NCBI GenBank assembly: GCA_026413225.1
Contig: CM048554.1
Span: 48,827,963 to 48,891,962, forward strand
DNA: 64,000 nt
Reading direction: 5' to 3'
DNA from: Otis tarda
Taxonomy: Eukaryota > Chordata > Aves > Otidiformes > Otididae
Every line of letters starts with the position of its first letter. Position 1 is the first letter of the stretch. Of the stretch, positions 59,065-64,000 are shown piece by piece. A program made the position numbers and the translations under genes. The notes beneath the pieces were generated by a model. The model saw only the letters and a program-made list of their open reading frames with translations, was not told the DNA's origin and searched no databases.

Positions 59065-62000
59065 GTTTGTCTCTCATTTAAGTATATTGCTGAAAAGAGT
59101 AAAAGGTTTAAGTTTTAATCTATGGTACATTTCATTGTCAAGTTAATCTCTTATACATCTAACGAAAATATTTTTTAGTGTGCCTAAGAGGTGTCACGTA
59201 AGACACCCCACTCTCATCTTCCATCCCTCTCCCTTGTTCCCCTTCATTCTACAGTGGATCTGATTCCCGTTTCAAACGGCCTCAAATCGTGATGGATTAC
59301 TTGAATTGTAGCAATATTGAAAGCTTCCAACTGTTTATATTCTGTAGGAGAGTGAGTGCTCTGACTGCAACAACTATCTGCAGTATTTACAGTCATCTCT
59401 CAGAGATAAAGTCTTTGGCTCCTTTTGTAAACTCTGGCAAGTAAATCTTTTTAGCATCTTATAGTTAAAATGAGAAGTATTCACACAAGAATTTAGTAAC
59501 TCTCTGCTAAAATACATGAACATTTGCTTGTTGGTTAATATTACATAGTTATTCTGATCTGGATTTTTAAGAAAATAGCTAGTGGCATCGCACAGGAGTT
59601 CAAAGCAGAACCACAGAGTTGTGCCTTCAAACTATTTATAAAATTCCTGTTAAATGTGCAGGGAACAGGTGGCACAAAATAATTACTTTTTGATTTTTTT
59701 TGTCTAACACCTGGATTTAAATATTCCCTAAATGTAATTACTGATATTTGTTTAGAATGAGTGTAGAATATAAATTTTGGGATTGCTAATAGTTCTCCTT
59801 TTAGGAAATGTTAGTAATTCAGTCAGAATGGAAGATGTGAAGGAACTAAGCTAACTGATAGAGAAGATACTGTTATTACATTGAATATTATTTCTTTTTT
59901 TCCTAATAACTTAGATTTTGGCTTTTTCATTAACAATGTCACACGAGGCCAGTTAAAGTTAAGTTTACAACACAAATGACTTTCTGCTGTGTGTGACTTA
60001 ATTTTGCCATGTGCAGTGATGCATGAAGAAAGGCCTCACATTACAGTACTGCCTGATGGTGATCTTGAGGGTTTACAGTGCTGCTCTGTCCACACACCTA
60101 CTTTTCTTGAGATGTGTGTAATTCAGTTGAATGGAGACTGTCACCTGAATTGTAATCTCCACATAAGCTAGTATGCTTTGGATAACTAATATTTAAAAAA
60201 TAACCCAAACCAAACAAAAAACCCCCAACATTGTCAGATACCAAATGCCCCTAGGGCTACCATAATTAAAGAATTAGAGACAAAATAAAATAATAATTTT
60301 AAAAAACTGTTCCTAATATTTCTGGAATTTCTGAAGATCTACAGTTTTGCTCTTCAGGAAGAACGTTCCTTCTCAAGACAGATAGAAAACTAGGTGTAGT
60401 AGTAGTAGGGGAATTTGAGCAGAATAGTGGTCACATGAAGAAAACAAAAATACTAAGGAAGGCTTAATGTGACCGGTTGACAAAGATGATCTCCTGGAAG
60501 TGATAATTTTATTGTGACAACAGTGAGAAAAATCGAGGCAATCCATAACCAGAACTCTTTCATTCAACAGAAACCTCAGCTTAACATTTGGGATGGATGG
60601 ATCTTAAAATGGAATGACTCTCTCCTGGTCATCTTTGGCATACTCACAGATCCAGTGAAATGGGCTTGGCCTGAATGTGTTGCTCTTACCAATATTGACT
60701 GTAACATGTTTTGAGTTCTATGGGGGAAGGACTCTTAATTTACTTAAATTAGTAAGTTAAACCTCCCTTCTTTGTGCAACACACAGCCTTGTGCAGCACC
60801 CCACACCATTTGTTTGAGCTGCCAACAGCGAAGGTGGTGTCTGTCAAGCATCCTCATTTTGGCTGGCCAGGCAGCAAACACATACTCAGCGTCAGCCACA
60901 GCTCATGTTGCCTTTCCTCCAGCTGTGAGTCTAACATCTGCAAGTAGGAGACATGGGAAGGATATGGGTTATTTTGAGGTGGAGTTGGGAGAGGAGGTGC
61001 AGATGAGATGAGTGCTTTCTACAGGGAGAGCTCTAACAGAGAACAAGGATTAGGGAATGTGGGAAGAACTGGGGAGCGTTGCAGAGAGGATAGAGGACAG
61101 GCTGTGCTGGGGAGGAAGGGGAGAACTGCAGAGACCAGAAGGGATTTTGATGTGGATGCAGGCTGTGGTTGGTAATATGTGTGTGATACATGGATTCACT
61201 TGATTTGGTCACTTGTGGGTATACGTTATAAACTGCATAGGATTTTCCTTCATTTTCTGATAAAGCAGTAAGTATTTTGGAAATGGACTCACCTCTATCC
61301 TTGTTTGCAAACCATACAAAAATTATGGTGTGCTATAAGCACTTTCCCCTCATTTTCAGGGAATTAACAAGATTAATTTCTTTAAGGATAGTCACCAGCT
61401 TTCATGAACTTACTGGCTGGGCTCAGAACAGGCAAAAGGAGAGGAAAAGGAGTGATATATTCTGTTCTAAAGAAGGATACCTCATGAGTAAATTGCAGGT
61501 TTAGGGCCTGATCCCAAATACATAATTGGGGCAATAATTTTTTGTTGCCTTTAGAACTACATGGCCTCTGCACATCACCCAGTACCAGGAGACTGGTGCT
61601 GGAAAGGGATTCAGGAGAAGGGCTTCATCTTCAAGCTTTGGAATCCCTGTAGATAAAGCTGTCTTAAAATTTCATCCGTCTCAGACCAAATATAAATAGA
61701 GAGAGTACTTGTAGTTTATTTTGGAAAGGATAGAAATTTCTAGGACAATGCTTTTTAAGTTATAGTCTCTGAAATTTTATTCCATAACTTCATGAATGCT
61801 CTTAACATTCATACTCCAAGTACTTCTGTTCCAATAGGAGAGAAGACACTGCCAGTCAAATTTATAAGTGTATTACTTTGTGGTAGTTTGTTATGTTAGG
61901 CATGTTAGCTGAACCATTGGAAAGTTCAAGAGTAAAATATTAATTTAGATGGGCAATGGCTTGAATTAACAGCAAATTCAGAGGAGGTTTTAATGTTATG

Positions 62001-63235
62001 TACAGACATTATGTATTTGCTAAGCAGCTTACTATTTCCTGTTCATAGTAAATTTTAGCTGTATTATTAAGTGCAGCACTATTGGGTTTTGTGTGGAATT
62101 CTGAAAGCTTGACCTCAGACTCCTGCTCAAGATGAAGACTTTTCTCTTTTTTTTTCTTTTTTTTCAATAAGTCATGATTCCGTTGCATGTTCAGAATTGG
62201 TGAGTGAGGTCTTGGATTCTCTTACAGACTTTTCTTATGGCAACAATTGGAGGCTTCAAGGGTGTCTCAGAAGCACGTAAGTCCATCAAGTTATCTTGTA
62301 GCTTTGTTGGAAAGCACTTGGCAAATTCTAGTGTGGTAGAGAGCCAATCTGATGTTAATAAGGCCTCACTTCTTCTTGGCAGTACTAACTCTAGAAATTT
62401 TAGAAACAGATGCTTCAAAAATGGGCTAGGGGGCTTCCATGGGACATCAAAGTTTAAGTGGCTGTTAGAAGCTGTCAGATCTCTTTAAGCAAAAACAAGT
62501 TGGAGTTCCTATCAATCTGGAGAGCACTCAAGAAACTTCATGCTGAAGAGGCTTGCTGCATGCAGGAATTGATAAACAACAAGACGGTAGCATTCTGGCT
62601 TGCAAAGCTGAGGATTTGTCGTTAGGAAAGGAGATAGTACTAGCTGTAAAGATTCTACAGCAACTGGAAAATGTCAGAAAGGTGACATGGTCCTTGGCAA
62701 GTGACATTTTCAGGAGGCTGCTTTGAAATAATAGCTTTTGCTCGAAGTGCCTCAGTAAGTGGGAAATTTGCCTAAACTAGCAAACTTTGTGTCAGAGACT
62801 CCAGCAGCAGTGGAAGCAGTTGTGTATATAGGACTCTGGTGTTTGTAACTACTGTCATGTTAGAGATTAGGTTGGAGATTAGCTTTCAATTCATGTGTAC
62901 TCTGTAACCCACTGTGGTCATTGGGATGCTGTGAAATGTATCATGGTAGTGCCTACATGCCTGGTTCTCTTTTGGCCTGGGAACTGTACAAACATAATTT
63001 TATGTAGTTATTGTATATTAACACAATGAAGTTTACCAGTAGCCATGTCTTTATTGAAAAGGACAGTGATTCTAAGAAACCATAAGATTGTTCTTTTTTC
63101 CAGTGAGGAAGAATATTCATTTACATGAGGTGCATGACTTATGATTAGTACTCCTGGCCATAAACAAGTTTTTATGCTGTGATGTAGAGAGTTTGGCCAA
63201 GTTTTGGAGAATAATTCAAGCAGATCATGGAATTA
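59065..63235 (+). other. Start of the next intron (continues past the window)
   Basis: Donor GTTTGT. AT-rich sequence with an A/C-rich tract near 60195-60230 and no recognised exon. The next RPS6KC1 coding exon was looked for and not found. Confidence 0.65.
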
Positions 63236-64000
63236 CAGAATCATAGAATACCAGTTGGAAGAGACCTCAGGGATCATCTGGTCCAACCTTTCTTGGCAAA
63301 AGCATGGTCTAGACAAGATGGTCCAGCACCTTATCCAGCTGAATCTTAGAAGTGTCCAGTGTTGGAGAATCCACCACTTCCCTGGGGAGACTACTCCAAT
63401 GGCTAATTGTTCTCATTGTGAAAAAATTTCCTCTTGTGTCCAATTAGAATCTCCCTAGAGAGTAACTTGTACCCATTACCCCTTGTCTTTTCCATATGAC
63501 TCCTTGTAAAAAGGGAGTCTCTGTCTCCTTTGTATCTTCTTTTAAATACTGGAACATAGTGATAAGTTCTCCCCTAAGCCTTCTTTTCTTGAGGCTGAAC
63601 AAGCACAGTTCTCTCAGCCTTTCCGCCTATGGCAGGCTTCCCAGTCCTTTAATCATTTTTGTGGCCCTTCTCTGGGCCCTCTCCAGCCTGTCCACATCTC
63701 TTTTGTATAGTGGGGACCAAAACTGAACACAGTATTCCGGATGCAGCTTAACCAGCGCCGAGTAGAGTGGCTTTATCTCTGAGTAGAGTTCTTTATCTCT
63801 GCTGGTGATGCCCTTGTTTTGTCTTTGAACTTCATAAGGTTCTTGTTAGCTCACTCTTCCAGCCTATCCAGGTCTTCCTGCAGGGCGGCTCTCCCTTCTG
63901 AAGTGTCCACTTCCCCACTCAGTTTGGTATCATTGTCAAACTTCAGGTTACATTTGATCCCATTATCCAGATCACCTATAAAGATATTAAACAGCATTGG
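63236..64000 (-). mobile_element. CR1 LINE 3' part, cut by the window end
   Basis: On the minus strand the 3' end carries the tail TATTCTATGATTCTGTAATT at about 63236-63255. Upstream of it (rising coordinates) the standard CR1 3' UTR/ORF2 end phrases read, on the + strand, as GAGACCTCAGGGATCATCTG, TCCACCACTTCCCTGGGGAG and CTTTCCGCCTATGGCAGGC. At least 765 bp are present, more than in the tails at 29626. It is opposite in sense to the host gene. The remaining 5' part lies beyond position 64000. Confidence 0.93.

Larger units (their letters stand above)
1..64000 (+). other. RPS6KC1: RPS6KC1 gene body, internal part, extends beyond both window ends
   Basis: Ten exons on the + strand have AG acceptors, GT donors and compatible phases, and together encode about 394 codons without a stop. 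Known of the family: RPS6KC1 (RPK118) binds phosphatidylinositol 3-phosphate through its PX domain, sits on early endosomes, and has been linked to sphingosine kinase 1 and peroxiredoxin-3. Its kinase region is divergent and split by a long insert. Seen here: PX core, acidic linker, MIT domain, then the start of the kinase-like N-lobe, in the family order. Missing here: the initiating exon, the large insert exon and the kinase C-lobe. Intron sizes run from 818 bp (21229-22046) to about 16.0 kb (22410-38415). I am confident of the gene; only the alternative use of some exons is uncertain. Confidence 0.95.

Noticed and set aside
61277-62488. Several short open frames examined as the next RPS6KC1 exon
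   Set aside because: None has the expected split glycine, lysine and tryptophan start, and none has matching splice phases.
1-64000. CRISPR arrays, operons, tRNA or rRNA genes
   Set aside because: No regular spacer-repeat pattern, no cloverleaf with A/B boxes and no rRNA signature were seen; the DNA is vertebrate intronic.

Overview
The window is a 64 kb piece of bird nuclear DNA lying entirely inside one gene, read on the + strand. Long AT-rich introns surround short exons with consensus splice sites. The interspersed repeats are avian: CR1 LINE 3' ends with ATTCTATG-type tails, and an LTR of a kind I know from non-galliform (Neoaves) genomes. The species cannot be fixed from the sequence alone.

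Ten consecutive coding exons join in frame into about 394 codons that match the N-terminal half of RPS6KC1 (ribosomal protein S6 kinase C1, RPK118). Exons at 1985-2020, 6385-6505 and 15581-15696 carry the PX phosphoinositide-binding domain, without its first strands. Exons at 17695-17788, 21169-21228 and most of 22047-22409 form an acidic, serine-rich linker. The end of 22047-22409 and 38416-38534 form the MIT domain. Exons at 45646-45738, 57396-57443 and 58932-59064 begin the divergent kinase-like domain. The first exon with the start codon lies before the window. The long insert exon and the second kinase part lie beyond it. The 60-bp exon at 21169-21228 keeps the frame when skipped and is a candidate cassette exon.

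Introns by region: 2021-6384 is plain. 6506-15580 holds the strangest sequence, a roughly 2.4 kb T/G-rich degenerate tandem array (about 7330-9747) abutting a probable solo LTR (9748-10378). 22410-38415 (16 kb) holds two stacked CR1 tails on the minus strand (29626-29784), a CR1 3' end with reverse-transcriptase remnants on the plus strand (35715-36603), a probable decayed endogenous retrovirus 3' end on the minus strand (36673-37640), and AT-rich stretches that look like conserved non-coding DNA. 38535-45645 holds a GC-richer unclassified block (about 41100-43060) and a strong pseudo-exon. 45739-57395 holds another conserved-looking block near 54470-55100. The last intron runs off the end into a minus-strand CR1 (63236-64000).

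I see no second protein-coding gene, RNA gene, CRISPR array or operon. Open reading frames outside the listed exons look like chance runs or repeat-derived frames. Gene identity comes from remembered protein-family sequence, with no database search.
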